Below are positions 1 to 7,961 of a stretch of DNA of 64,000 nt, one piece after another (the stretch's first letter is position 1; each line of letters opens with the position of its first letter). The stretch covers positions 1 through 64,000 of the forward strand of contig DWZQ01000029.1 of NCBI GenBank assembly GCA_019117485.1, given 5' to 3'. The notes beneath the pieces are model-generated. The model saw only the letters and a program-made list of their open reading frames with translations, had not been told where the DNA came from and did no database searches. Position numbers and translations under genes: made by a program. The stretch is from Candidatus Agathobaculum intestinipullorum (GTDB taxonomy: Bacteria > Bacillota > Clostridia > Oscillospirales > Butyricicoccaceae).

Positions 1-8
1 AGCAAACC

Positions 9-1130
9 ATGTCCGAGAAGATTGTACAGCTAAACGAGGAAGTTATCAAGGGGCAGCTCAAGGAACTTGTACGCGGAAGCGTAGAGAAAACGCTCAACGA
101 GCTGCTGGAGGCCGAAGCGGAGAAGCTAACCCGGGCGGCCCGGTATGAGCGCAACGAGCAGCGCCAGGGCTACCGTAGCGGCCACTACAACCGCAACCTC
201 ACTACCACTTCCGGGGATGTCACCCTCAAGGTGCCTAAGCTCAAGGGAATCTCCTTTGAGACTGCCATCATTGAGCGGTATCGCCGCCGGGAGAGCAGTG
301 TGGAAGAGGCTCTTATTGAAATGTACCTGGCAGGTGTGTCCGTCCGGCGTGTGGAGGACATCACCGAGGCCCTGTGTGGTAGCAAGGTGTCTCCCTCCAC
401 CATCAGTGAGCTGAATAAGAAAGCGTATGTCCACATTGAAGATTGGCGGAACCGTCCTCTGCAAGGTGGGCGTTATCCGTATGTCTATGTGGATGGAATC
501 TACCTGCGCCGCAACTGGGGCGGAGAGTTTGAAAATGTAGCTATTCTGGTAGCAATTGCGGTCAATGAGGACGGATACCGTGAGGTTTTAGGTGCCGCTG
601 AGGGTATGAAAGAGGACAAGGCCAGTTGGGTCAACTTCTTCCAGTGGCTGCGTGGCCGTGGCCTGGACGGGGTTAAACTGGTGGTTGGTGACAAATGCCT
701 TGGTATGCTGGAGGCCGTAGGCGAAGTGTTTCCTGAGGCCAAATACCAGCGGTGTACCGTCCACTTTTACCGGAATGTGTTTGCTGTTACACCGCGTTCC
801 ATGGCAAAGCTAGTGGCGAAGATGCTCAAAGCGATCCACGCCCAGGAGAGCAAGAAAGCAGCCCGAGAAAAGGCCAAGGCGGTGGTGGAGCAACTGCGCT
901 CCATGAAGCTGAAAGAGGCCGCCAAGAAGGTAGAGGATGGTATTGAAGAGACTCTTACCTACTGCGATTTTCCCAGTGAGCACTGGACCCGTCTCCGTAC
1001 CAACAATGTCATTGAGAGGCTGAACCGGGAGATCCGCCGCCGTACCCGTGTGGTGGGCAGTTTTCCGGACGGCAACTCTGCTCTCATGCTGGTCTGTGCC
1101 TGGCTGCGCCATGTAGCCGGCACCCAGTGA
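9..1130 (+). CDS. IS256-family transposase with premature stop near its C-terminus
   Basis: Mutator/IS256-type DDE transposase of 373 residues, which cuts and moves its own IS. Likely catalytic residues are D162 (in YVDGIYL), D228 (in VVGDKC) and E336 (in NNVIERLNRE), with the family CxxH motif at C249-H252. The frame hits TGA at 1128-1130. If that codon were TGG, the protein would continue in frame through GNKKYMNMKHLE to a second TGA at 1197-1199, and such a tail is what I recall for this family. I infer a TGG-to-TGA nonsense change that removes about 23 residues. Activity of the shortened protein is uncertain because the catalytic triad is present. Confidence 0.9.
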   Translation: MSEKIVQLNEEVIKGQLKELVRGSVEKTLNELLEAEAEKLTRAARYERNEQRQGYRSGHYNRNLTTTSGDVTLKVPKLKGISFETAIIERYRRRESSVEEALIEMYLAGVSVRRVEDITEALCGSKVSPSTISELNKKAYVHIEDWRNRPLQGGRYPYVYVDGIYLRRNWGGEFENVAILVAIAVNEDGYREVLGAAEGMKEDKASWVNFFQWLRGRGLDGVKLVVGDKCLGMLEAVGEVFPEAKYQRCTVHFYRNVFAVTPRSMAKLVAKMLKAIHAQESKKAAREKAKAVVEQLRSMKLKEAAKKVEDGIEETLTYCDFPSEHWTRLRTNNVIERLNREIRRRTRVVGSFPDGNSALMLVCAWLRHVAGTQ

Positions 1131-1201
1131 GGCAACAAGAAGTACATGAACATGAAGCATCTGGAGGTGACACTTGAGGACACCTCCATTGCTGGCTGAC
1201 T

Positions 1202-1846
1202 TCATTCAAAACAGAGTCTGCAAACTAAAGTGCGAAAAATTCTTGACACGACCTCTTCCTCCCGGCTCATTTCTATTTTTTCTAACAGGTGTTTTATAAT
1301 TTGCTCCTGCTTCAAATTATTGATTACTTTCATTTCCAAGTCCAATCTCTGTTTATCAATGCGTTTCTGATAAGGGATCATACTCTTGCTGTGACCTGGT
1401 ACATCAAACTCTGGATATTGATAGCGCCACTTGTCGTAATCTTCTTTGGAGATTTCGCCCGCCTCCAGCATAGCAGCGACCTGTTGCCAGGAACAGAGCA
1501 TCTCATACAGCCGAGCAGCGTCCTCGTCCGTCTGCATATCTACCTTCAAGCAGACTTCTCCATCCGTCTTGCTGATTTTGAGCCCGTAGTTGTCCTCCAG
1601 AGTGAATAGAGTGTGCATAAGCCCCACATAGGAATCTATATCCGGGACAGAGAGGGCATGAGTCGAGACATCCAGCACTCGGGCCAGAGCAGCAGTCAGA
1701 TTCGCTTTAGGCGTTCTTGATCCTGCTTCGTACTGAGAAAGACGCACATCAGCAGATTTTTCTGGAAAGCCCAGTTCCATGCCTAGATATTTCTGTGTCA
1801 TCCCCCGCAGGAGACGGAAAAAGTGAATTCGTTCGCCAATTGCCAT
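1202..1846 (-). CDS. XRE-family regulator, C-terminus replaced by IS sequence
   Basis: Predicted DNA-binding regulator of 214 residues. An HTH_3 domain occupies about residues 5-62 (MTQKYLGMELGF, RLSQYEAGSRTPK), followed by a charged helical C-terminal part of unknown role. The start at 1846 has a good Shine-Dalgarno sequence (AGGAG, about 8 nt before ATG). The native frame is credible down to roughly EEEVV. The last residues (SRIFRTLVCRLCFE) and the stop are read from the end of the IS256 element, so the original C-terminus is lost. The HTH domain is intact, so DNA binding may survive. The target is unknown. Confidence 0.75.
   Translation of the reverse strand: MAIGERIHFFRLLRGMTQKYLGMELGFPEKSADVRLSQYEAGSRTPKANLTAALARVLDVSTHALSVPDIDSYVGLMHTLFTLEDNYGLKISKTDGEVCLKVDMQTDEDAARLYEMLCSWQQVAAMLEAGEISKEDYDKWRYQYPEFDVPGHSKSMIPYQKRIDKQRLDLEMKVINNLKQEQIIKHLLEKIEMSREEEVVSRIFRTLVCRLCFE
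1221..1250. repeat. Putative right terminal inverted repeat of the IS256 element
   Basis: The sequence TAAAGTGCGAAAAATTCTTG lies just right of the transposase and looks like an IS256-type end. The partner repeat is beyond the left edge of the window. The last 15 codons and the stop of the XRE gene on the minus strand are read from this sequence. Confidence 0.55.
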
Positions 1847-2073
1847 ATCATTCAGCTCCTATCTATGGTTGTTCTCAAAAGAAATATAGTATATTTCTAA
1901 GTTTTATCGAGATAATCTCAACAAGTTTATTTAACAACATTCGCTTTTTCGCTTGTATCGTATCATATAGATGATAAAATCGTCAAATTTCATCGTCAAA
2001 ATAGTCGAATACTTTTAAGACTTCATGTATGGAAAACAAAAAAGCATAAACCAAATGATTATTTGACAGAATT

Positions 2074-3062
2074 TCATGAAAGCTTAAATTTCTCCTGCCG
2101 CAGTCTCCACAAATAGTGCCGCACAACGACTTCCGAGCGATTATGACCCAGAGACGAAGAAACATGCAGAAGTGCAGCTCGATCCCAAACATAGCCCTGC
2201 CGGTCACGGTACCGGGTAGGATGGGATTTGTCATGCTCCATTGTGCGGTCCGAGGGTTTTATCGTATCGATTGGACGGGCAAACTCCAGATATACCTCAC
2301 AGGCATACATGCTGCGGATACCGTGGACATCAATGCGGTCTGTAATCTTCGAGCAGATCTTTTCATTCGGATCGCAGAAGGACAAAATCCGGCGCAGAAC
2401 ATCATTATGCTTGGGAGGATCTCGATGGTACGCATACAGCCGCCCTTAGTCCAAATGGTCTTTTCACCCGGGAATTCCAGATGATCAGGATTGCCGGAAA
2501 GATGGCAGATATAGTGCGTTCCGTTAAAATAAAAATTGGATGAACGCACCTGCTCTGCTTCGTCGCGGCGCAATCCGGTAGCACGACAAATCTGCATCAT
2601 TGCTGCCACGGAAGCAGGGCCGTGTTTCAAACGATGCTGCAGTTGACGGCTAAACTTTTCTTCTGTGTAGCTGCGGCTGCGCGTAGCATCTTCCGCACGA
2701 ACGGTCGGACGGGCGTTGTGTACCTGATCCATCGTACAGCCATGCACGAAAGCAAGAGCAGCTGTATACTGCTTGATGGTAGTAGGTGCATAGGCATGCG
2801 TGTTGATCAGATGCTGGATAAATTCATGGTCATACTGCCGCTTCTTTGCAATCTGAAGGCGATGGCAATCAGGATGATTTTCTTTTATCCAGCGTGCATA
2901 CTGTGTCAGACAGTTGGCATAGCTGTTGATCATGTCATCGGAATGCAGCAAATCGCTGGACATACGTTCGCTATGCTTGCTGATGCCCTTACCGGGACTG
3001 GATAACAGCTTTTGTTCACAGGCCTGTGCAAAACAAGTGGGCACAGCTTGTGCGATATTCAT
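2074..3062 (-). pseudogene. Tyrosine recombinase/integrase broken by one frameshift
   Basis: Two overlapping frames make up one phage-type integrase. The first (from ATG at 3062) carries an N-terminal SAM-like core-binding region and the box I arginine in ATGLRRDEAEQ. The second supplies RIDVHGIRSMYA (HxxR), SSSLGHNRSE (GH) and the likely nucleophile tyrosine in VVRHYL, and ends at 2074. The frames join if one base is restored near 2411-2418, beside a GGG run, giving EILPKHNDVLRR. All catalytic boxes are therefore present but split. The gene is probably dead, unless the shift is a sequencing error or a programmed event. Confidence 0.8.
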
Positions 3063-3146
3063 AAAATCAGAATCCTTTCTCTGATGGTCGGGGGCGGATA
3101 GGGGAACGGTGGCATCTCACCCTTGTGGGGGCCTGCAAACAGCCGT

Positions 3147-3301
3147 CATGGGAAACGCATCCCATGGTATAGCTGCCGATACCCTGCTGTTGAAACAATC
3201 AACCGGCATGTACACATGGACAAAACCAGCGATGCCGATGCGCGGGGAAAAGTCTGGCGTGGGCGTCGGTTTGGGTGCTGCAGAAAGAAACGCATCTTTC
3301 T
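3147..3301 (-). other. Paired hairpins with identical loops in integrase leader (candidate RNA motif)
   Basis: Two perfect hairpins share an identical 6-nt loop but have different arms. One is at 3147-3166 (CATGGGA, loop AACGCA, TCCCATG) and the other at 3282-3301 (AGAAAGA, loop AACGCA, TCTTTCT). Each has a 7-bp stem, and the two closing pairs are the same. On the minus strand, which is the leader of the integrase pseudogene, the loops read TGCGTT. A conserved loop on compensating stems is what a selected RNA structure looks like. I do not recognise the family. Confidence 0.5.
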
Positions 3302-3603
3302 ATATGACCCTTGCCGCATCCTCCCACTGGGTGGATAAACTGACAGAATAAATTTTCATCTGGTTATATGATGGTTAGATAAGGTGCGATCCGTCAGCCT
3401 AAAATCGGCTGCTTCGCAGTATAGGAAGTGAAAATAGGAATTTTAGGCGAGGGTTGGGATGCGCAAAACAAAGCTTTTCACGCGAGACAGATAGGTCTTT
3501 TTAATGAAAAAACAGATGTCCTTGGTAAGCAAAAAAATCTTCGTAAAAAAATTTTTATCAATTTCTCTTTTCTTATATTGAAAATTCTCCGTTAAATAAG
3601 ATA

Positions 3604-3641
3604 TAAAAAACACACTTATCTCATAAAAAGAGTAAGTGTGT
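3604..3641 (-). terminator. Hairpin terminator read leftward
   Basis: ACACACTTA pairs with TAAGTGTGT (3610-3618 and 3633-3641), extended by CTC/GAG after one bulged base. On the minus strand the stem is followed by TTTTTTATA. It may end transcripts coming from the nuclease gene, or from something now lost. Confidence 0.55.
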
Positions 3642-3847
3642 GCCAGATTTAGTTACTTTTTTATCCTTATCTTTTGTTCGTTTTTTTATTACATGCGCAT
3701 CATAACATGGGAATATAAAAGTTGTCAGATTTCGTGATTGCTTTTGCCATTTGAGATTCCGCTGGTTTTACATGCACTGACAATACACCGAAACATTTGC
3801 ACTCCACATAACAAACACTATACTTCCAGTGCAAGGAGGTGCGACAG

Positions 3848-4099
3848 ATGGACACCAACATGACGTTTCGCATCGACAACCAGACCAAGACACGGATGAC
3901 GAAGATCTGCAATCAGCTTGGCATAACTCCGTCCACGGCATTCAACATCTTTGCAAATGCCTTTGTGCGCACTGGTTGGATGCCATTTCCGGTCCGACTG
4001 GAAACTCCAGCTCCTGAGATGACACGGGAGCAGATGCTGGCCGATACAGACGATATTCTGGACGATTATGCGCAGGACTATGAGAAAATGTCCGAATAA
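3848..4099 (+). CDS. RelB/DinJ-family antitoxin without a visible toxin
   Basis: Small protein of 83 residues resembling RelB/DinJ antitoxins. The N-terminal ribbon-helix-helix part (MTFRIDNQTKTRMTKICNQL, TPSTAFNIFANAF) should bind DNA, and the acidic C-terminal tail would normally wrap a RelE/YafQ toxin. I chose ATG at 3848 because AAGGAGG sits 8 nt upstream; a GTG at 3839 overlaps that ribosome site. The next gene is on the opposite strand only 16 bp away, so no toxin follows. It may be an orphan antitoxin, an anti-addiction remnant, or a plain repressor. Confidence 0.75.
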   Translation: MDTNMTFRIDNQTKTRMTKICNQLGITPSTAFNIFANAFVRTGWMPFPVRLETPAPEMTREQMLADTDDILDDYAQDYEKMSE

Positions 4100-4115
4100 C
4101 CTGTTAATTGCACGA

Positions 4116-5078
4116 TCAAGGCCGACATCGTTTGCAAGGCACATATCCCTGCTCGATCAGGGCCTCCCGCGAGCCGAAGTAATCCTCCCGATTGGACGGC
4201 TTGATATCCTCCACGCTAGAGCAGCTCTGCCGATGGAACTTGTGGGTGTTGTGATTGAGCACGTAGTTTGACTCCTCCTCAGTCAGTACTTGCTCAATCG
4301 ACTCAGGAGGGGGTGCGTCTGCCAATGCACTCTCTCCGGTGACATAATCAATCTGCACGCCGGGCTGGACGTTATAAGCGTATACACAAAAGCAAATCCC
4401 TGTGCCGCTGTCTTCAACCGAATAGCCTTCCATGAGAACACCGCTCGCCAGCAGATTATCTCCCTCGAAAACCGGTGTCACCCGATAGAGCACATGGTTG
4501 CCCGTCTGCTGCACATAGTCTGCCACCTGATTTTCAAACGGCAGCATGCCCTCAATATTCAGATATCGCGTACCGGTGATCAGATTGCGTTCATTCGCGT
4601 TTTCAGCGGTCAGTTGGTATCCAATAAGATGACAGCGATTGTACAAATATTTGCCGTCTACGCAGTCGTATTTGACCAAATGCCAGCCGCTGGGTTTGAC
4701 CTGGCCGATGCTGCCGCGCTCCTCGGTCGGCATCAGCTCCCGTCCTACGCAGGCAAACGCCGTACCGCAACGCCCCAGTGCATCCAGCGGGCTGTACGTC
4801 TCGAAAGACTGGTCGGTGATCTCGTTGTCTGTGAAAAATGGGATATTGCCGTTGATCTCTGTGTAAGGCTCACTCGTGTATAGCGGGATTTCCCATTGCG
4901 ACAACAGTTCTTCATCTGATACGGCTGGTTGGGGTGCGATGTCCGACTGTGACTGCATGGTTGCAGCATCGGCAATATCGATACACCTGTTCTCTTGCCC
5001 AATCTCCGATTTACAACCGGATAGCAGCAAGAGCAGGCTCATCAGCAATAAGCCAAAGCGTTTCATCAGCTGTTTCAT
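4116..5078 (-). CDS. Secreted DNA/RNA non-specific endonuclease, lipoprotein
   Basis: A 320-residue protein with a lipoprotein signal (lipobox LLSGC, modified Cys22), so it should sit on the outer face of the membrane. Residues about 75-250 match the NucA/EndA-type DNA-entry nuclease fold. The catalytic segment is NRCHLIGYQL with His150, followed by NANERNLITGT, which should hold the metal-binding Asn. The usual DRGH motif is NRCH here. The last 45 residues hold HRQSC and CKRC (C286, C315, C318), like the small Ada-type zinc domain seen at the end of some such nucleases. A GAAAGGGG ribosome site supports the start. Possible roles are nutrient scavenging, defence, or DNA processing during transfer. 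Confidence 0.8.
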   Translation of the reverse strand: MKQLMKRFGLLLMSLLLLLSGCKSEIGQENRCIDIADAATMQSQSDIAPQPAVSDEELLSQWEIPLYTSEPYTEINGNIPFFTDNEITDQSFETYSPLDALGRCGTAFACVGRELMPTEERGSIGQVKPSGWHLVKYDCVDGKYLYNRCHLIGYQLTAENANERNLITGTRYLNIEGMLPFENQVADYVQQTGNHVLYRVTPVFEGDNLLASGVLMEGYSVEDSGTGICFCVYAYNVQPGVQIDYVTGESALADAPPPESIEQVLTEEESNYVLNHNTHKFHRQSCSSVEDIKPSNREDYFGSREALIEQGYVPCKRCRP

Positions 5079-5201
5079 GTGGATTACCCCTTTCTGTATG
5101 CATGGCGTTTCATACCCACAATATACTTAGATATTTATACATATTCAAGGGCTTTTCCGAAAACTATACTTGAACATAAGAATAGTTCCGGAGGCCTTGA
5201 A

Positions 5202-5417
5202 ATGATCAGTTACGAGCCGCTTTTCAGAACAATGAAAGAAAAAGGAGTCACATCGTACCAGCTGCAGAAGATGGGCTTCAACCGTGCAACCTACTATTCG
5301 ATGAAATGCGGCAAGAGCGTATCCACCAACACCATTGATCTTCTTTGTCGGCTGCTCCACTGCCATGTAGAAGATATCATGCAATATATAGAAGAAAATG
5401 ACGAAAATCCTCGATGA
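5202..5417 (+). CDS. Small XRE/Cro-type HTH regulator
   Basis: A 71-residue protein made almost only of a helix-turn-helix domain (TSYQLQKMGFNRATYYSMKC, then STNTIDLLCRLLHCHVEDIM). It belongs to the YozG-like Cro/C1 group. ATG at 5202 follows GGAGG by 7 nt; an in-frame upstream start at 5079 has no ribosome site. It is transcribed away from the nuclease gene. Its own terminator stem overlaps the stop codon. A paralogue with the same architecture lies 250 bp downstream, so the two may come from a duplication. Confidence 0.8.
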   Translation: MISYEPLFRTMKEKGVTSYQLQKMGFNRATYYSMKCGKSVSTNTIDLLCRLLHCHVEDIMQYIEENDENPR

Positions 5418-5438
5418 ACTGGGTTTTCGTCATTTTTT
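5396..5438 (+). terminator. Intrinsic terminator overlapping the HTH gene's stop
   Basis: AAATGACGAAAA (5396-5407) pairs with TTTTCGTCATTT (5424-5435), a 12-bp stem running into a T tract. The 5' arm contains the last codons of the gene. Confidence 0.8.
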
Positions 5439-5584
5439 ATGACACATTCTGCTGGGTGATTGCCGCGTCAATGGTTTTCTTGCCCGGTATCCGTCCTACA
5501 CCTTAACAGCAGCAAGCACGCATCTATCAGTGATCTGCCAAGGCGTACTATAAACAGCTTCCTACAACTTTCTTCTCTTTACAG

Positions 5585-5629
5585 TATAGGCAATATTGCC
5601 CATAACACTATATCACTATTATAGGCAAT
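5585..5629 (+). promoter_or_regulatory. Putative operator region of second small HTH gene
   Basis: TATAGGCAAT occurs twice in direct orientation (5585-5594 and 5620-5629), 35 bp apart. The first copy is part of the perfect palindrome GGCAATATTGCC (5589-5600). The region is AT-rich and lies 40-80 bp before the HTH gene, so it is a good candidate for autoregulatory binding sites and promoter. Confidence 0.45.
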
Positions 5630-5667
5630 AATAGAGATATATCAAGTGAGAGAAAGGGGACTGCTCA

Positions 5668-5871
5668 GTGATCTCCTATGCGCCGTTGTGGAAAACGATG
5701 GAGCGTCGTGGCGCAACTACCTATACATTGCAAGTCATGGGCGGCATCAGCAGTTCTACCATTCGTCGCTTGAAAGCCAGTGAGTCCGTATCCACCAATA
5801 CGCTGGACGCGCTGTGTAAGGTATTGGATTGTGATTTGACGGATATCGTCGAATACCTGCCGGAGCAGTGA
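5668..5871 (+). CDS. Small XRE/Cro-type HTH regulator, paralogue
   Basis: A 67-residue HTH protein (TTYTLQVMGGISSSTIRRLK, then STNTLDALCKVLDCDLTDIV). It resembles the gene at 5202 along its whole length: both begin MISY.PL..TM and share STNT.D.LC. It uses a GTG start at 5668 with AGAAAGGGGA about 8 nt upstream. A strong terminator follows. It is probably an autorepressor or a regulator of island genes. The target is unknown. Confidence 0.78.
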   Translation: MISYAPLWKTMERRGATTYTLQVMGGISSSTIRRLKASESVSTNTLDALCKVLDCDLTDIVEYLPEQ

Positions 5872-5936
5872 ATGGCTTTCTGTCAAGCCGCCAATTACGC
5901 TCTTATGGGATAACCTCAGCATCTAATTACAAAAGC

Positions 5937-5967
5937 AAAATCCGGCCTTTTAAGGCCGGATTTTTTT
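5937..5967 (+). terminator. Intrinsic terminator after second HTH gene
   Basis: AAAATCCGGCC pairs with GGCCGGATTTT around a TTTTAA turn, followed by a T run. Confidence 0.85.
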
Positions 5968-6016
5968 ATATACAGAAACTTATTAGGATGAAAGCTTCTG
6001 CTTTCTTGTATTTCTG

Positions 6017-6238
6017 GTCAAGAGCGTCGACGCGTATCGCTGCATCAGCGACCATGCCGAGCGCTTCCTAAAGGATCACACGAATGAGCTGGTCGTGGTC
6101 GACATCAAGGACAACCAGATCGGCAGCATCGAAGAAGAATTTGCGTCGCTGATTTCTCTGCTGCTTTCGACTGCGCTGCTCAATGGCCGCCTGTCCAAGC
6201 ATTTTGAAACCAACACGGGTTACGATTTGAATATATGC
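6017..6238 (+). pseudogene. Decayed coding fragment of unknown family
   Basis: One frame reads like a normal protein segment (SVDAYRCISDHAERFL, then IGSIEEEFASLISLLL and NGRLSKHFETNTGYDL) but lacks a start and ribosome site. It dissolves into unrelated sequence after about 6240. Base composition is closer to the GC-richer core than to its surroundings. I do not recognise the parent gene. It is most likely the inner piece of a gene left by deletions. Confidence 0.35.
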
Positions 6239-6382
6239 CTCTATTATTGCCAGTTTGATTATTGTTTTTTAGTAATGCATTGGTATCTTGCCGCCTCCAG
6301 ATTGCAAAGTTCACGCCCTATGCACCGAGCAATTCTCACAAGATCCTGCCGAGCAGATGGCAAAACTCTACGTGTTACCTCC

Positions 6383-6652
6383 CTATTCCTTCTTGATAGC
6401 GTCCCTCATTGCAACGAGAACCTCCTTGGAAGAATATCGCTGTCCTGTAAGCGCCGCTTCTTGCTCTGCCTGTTGGAGCTTGTAGTATACTTCGCTTTCG
6501 AATTGTAGATTTTCATACGCTTCCATACTCAAAACAACCATGTCGCCATACCCATTTTTGGTAAGAAAAACAGGCTGAGCGGTTTCATGAACGGTCTTTG
6601 AGATTTCATCAAAGCTATTTCGTAAATCAGAAACTGGTCGGATCATTTTCAT
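6383..6652 (-). CDS. Phd/YefM-family antitoxin without a visible toxin
   Basis: An 89-residue protein with the typical Phd/YefM start (MIRPVSDLRNSFDEISKTV) and the following strand PVFLTKNGYGDMVVLSMEAY. These form the DNA-binding dimer domain. The C-terminal helix would neutralise a RelE/ParE- or Doc-type toxin. AAGG lies 8 nt before ATG at 6652. Downstream on the same strand there is no toxin frame, only the decayed fragment read on the other strand. It is the second orphan antitoxin of the island. Confidence 0.8.
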   Translation of the reverse strand: MKMIRPVSDLRNSFDEISKTVHETAQPVFLTKNGYGDMVVLSMEAYENLQFESEVYYKLQQAEQEAALTGQRYSSKEVLVAMRDAIKKE

Positions 6653-6810
6653 ATCAATTACCTTGTATGTATATTATCATGATTATGCTAAGTACTCAAG
6701 AAGGATCATCGGCATCAAGTATAACACGGCGAATGAAATCCCCTATGCAAAAAGTTTAGAAATAGATTTGACTCGACGAGAAGTGGTCAGCCAAAGCAGG
6801 CAGGAAAAAT

Positions 6811-6843
6811 AAAAATTGGCACGGAGTTCCGTGCCGATTTTCT
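6811..6843 (-). terminator. Bidirectional terminator
   Basis: GGCACGGA (6818-6825) pairs with TCCGTGCC (6828-6835), flanked by A and T tracts. Read leftward it lies just after the truncated ATPase gene. Confidence 0.7.
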
Positions 6844-6880
6844 TCTTTGTCCCGTGCATCGTGCGATGAAACGAGTTTCG

Positions 6881-7813
6881 TCAATACCACGCATCCATCA
6901 GCAGGAAGTCCCGGATATTGCAGTGCTTGATCCCGTCTCGGCTGAGGTCAATCTCATCCATCGAAACGACGTATTTGGGGAAATTATCCCGGATGCCATC
7001 GAAAGCTTCAAATTCACGCTGCACGGTATCTTCCGAGGCCAACAGATAAGTCACCTGCACATACAGCTTCTGATCCTGTTTGCTGCAAACAAAATCCACC
7101 TCTTTGTCGCCCGCTTTGCCTACGGTCACCTGATAGCCCCGGCGAAGCAGCTCCAAATAGACGATGTTCTCGAAGACTAGGTTGATGTCACGCATGTTGC
7201 CGCCATAAACCGCTTCCCGGATGCCGTGATCGGCGATGTAGTACTTCTCATTGGTGGATAGGATCTGCTTGCCCTGTAAATCCTGCCGTTTGACCTGATA
7301 GAACAAATAGGCTTCCGTGCAGTACTTGATGTAATTGAGCACGGTTTCCGCCGATACCACGCGCTGTTCTCTCTTGAAGTATTTGACCAGCGAGGTTGCC
7401 GAAAAGGTTGTGCCGATATTGGCCATCACATACGCGACAATGCGTTCCAGCAGGTCGACATCCCGTATCTTACCGCGCCGGACAATATTCTTGAGCTGCA
7501 CCGAGTTGAACAGATCGGTCAGATATTGTCTGCAGGGTTCTGCTTCAAAGTGCAGGTTGGACAGATAGGGCATGCCGCCGGTAGTCAGATACTTCTGGAA
7601 GCACTGAGCAGGCGTCGCTTCCGGAAATACCGTGTGATACAACTGGATAAACTCTTCGAACGAAAAGGGATAGATGACAAATTCGACGTATCGTCCGCCC
7701 AGATAGGTGGCCAGTTCACCGGACAGCAGTTTCGCATTAGAGCTGGTGATATAGATGTCACAATCCATTTCTACGCGGAAGGAATTGACGCATTTTTCCC
7801 AGCCGTCCACCTC
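6881..7813 (-). pseudogene. DUF4143-type AAA ATPase lacking its N-terminal half
   Basis: The credible protein starts at EVDGWEKCVNSFR (about 7813) and runs about 310 residues to 6881. It covers the end of the AAA module (DIYITSSNAKLLSGE, sensor-like), then the winged-helix and DUF4143 nuclease-like part (KYYIADHGIREAV, DKEVDFVCSKQDQKLYVQVT). Members of this family normally carry about 80 more N-terminal residues with Walker A and Walker B. Those are absent, and a frame that opens at 7867 begins beside the terminator at 7871-7913. I therefore read it as 5'-truncated. The family is common on bacterial islands and its role is poorly understood. Confidence 0.75.
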
Positions 7814-7870
7814 TTGCTTTTGTAAAGTATGTATAGATGCTGATGATGGGAAAGAGTGCCGTAACACAAA

Positions 7871-7913
7871 AAGATACCCGGTCTGTATCTACATGATGCA
7901 GACCGGGTATCTT
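7871..7913 (-). terminator. Intrinsic terminator of the small membrane protein gene
   Basis: AAGATACCCGGTCTG (7871-7885) pairs perfectly with CAGACCGGGTATCTT (7899-7913). On the minus strand a T run follows. The gene at 7962-8342 reads into it. Confidence 0.85.
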
Positions 7914-7961
7914 TGCGTCAGTCATTATGATGAAATAGCTTGGTCTGGGCAGGTGTTCCGC

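Larger units (their letters stand above)
1..1250 (+). mobile_element. IS256-family insertion sequence, right part
   Basis: The element holds one transposase gene and ends on the right in an AT-rich terminal sequence whose reverse strand reads GTGTCAAGAATTTTTCGCAC. That resembles the tips of IS256-type elements. The left inverted repeat lies outside the window, so the ends cannot be paired here. The right end sits inside the coding sequence of the neighbouring XRE gene, which shows that the element inserted into that gene. The exact last base (about 1250) is inferred from where the XRE reading frame changes character. Confidence 0.75.
3063..3847. other. Gene-free 785-bp stretch with structured leader and hairpins
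   Basis: No convincing gene lies here. The right flank becomes very AT-rich (about 3500-3700). The part next to the broken integrase (about 3063-3350) is GC-richer and holds two hairpins with the same loop. A further hairpin with a minus-strand T run lies at 3604-3641. Short frames such as one at 3109-3351 lack a ribosome site and resemble nothing I know. Confidence 0.5.

Noticed and set aside
1128..1130. Recoding of TGA as tryptophan in the transposase
   Set aside because: Many other genes here end with TGA, so a point mutation is the simpler explanation.
3109..3351. 80-codon frame in the integrase leader
   Set aside because: It has no ribosome site or similarity and contains the hairpins that look like RNA structure.
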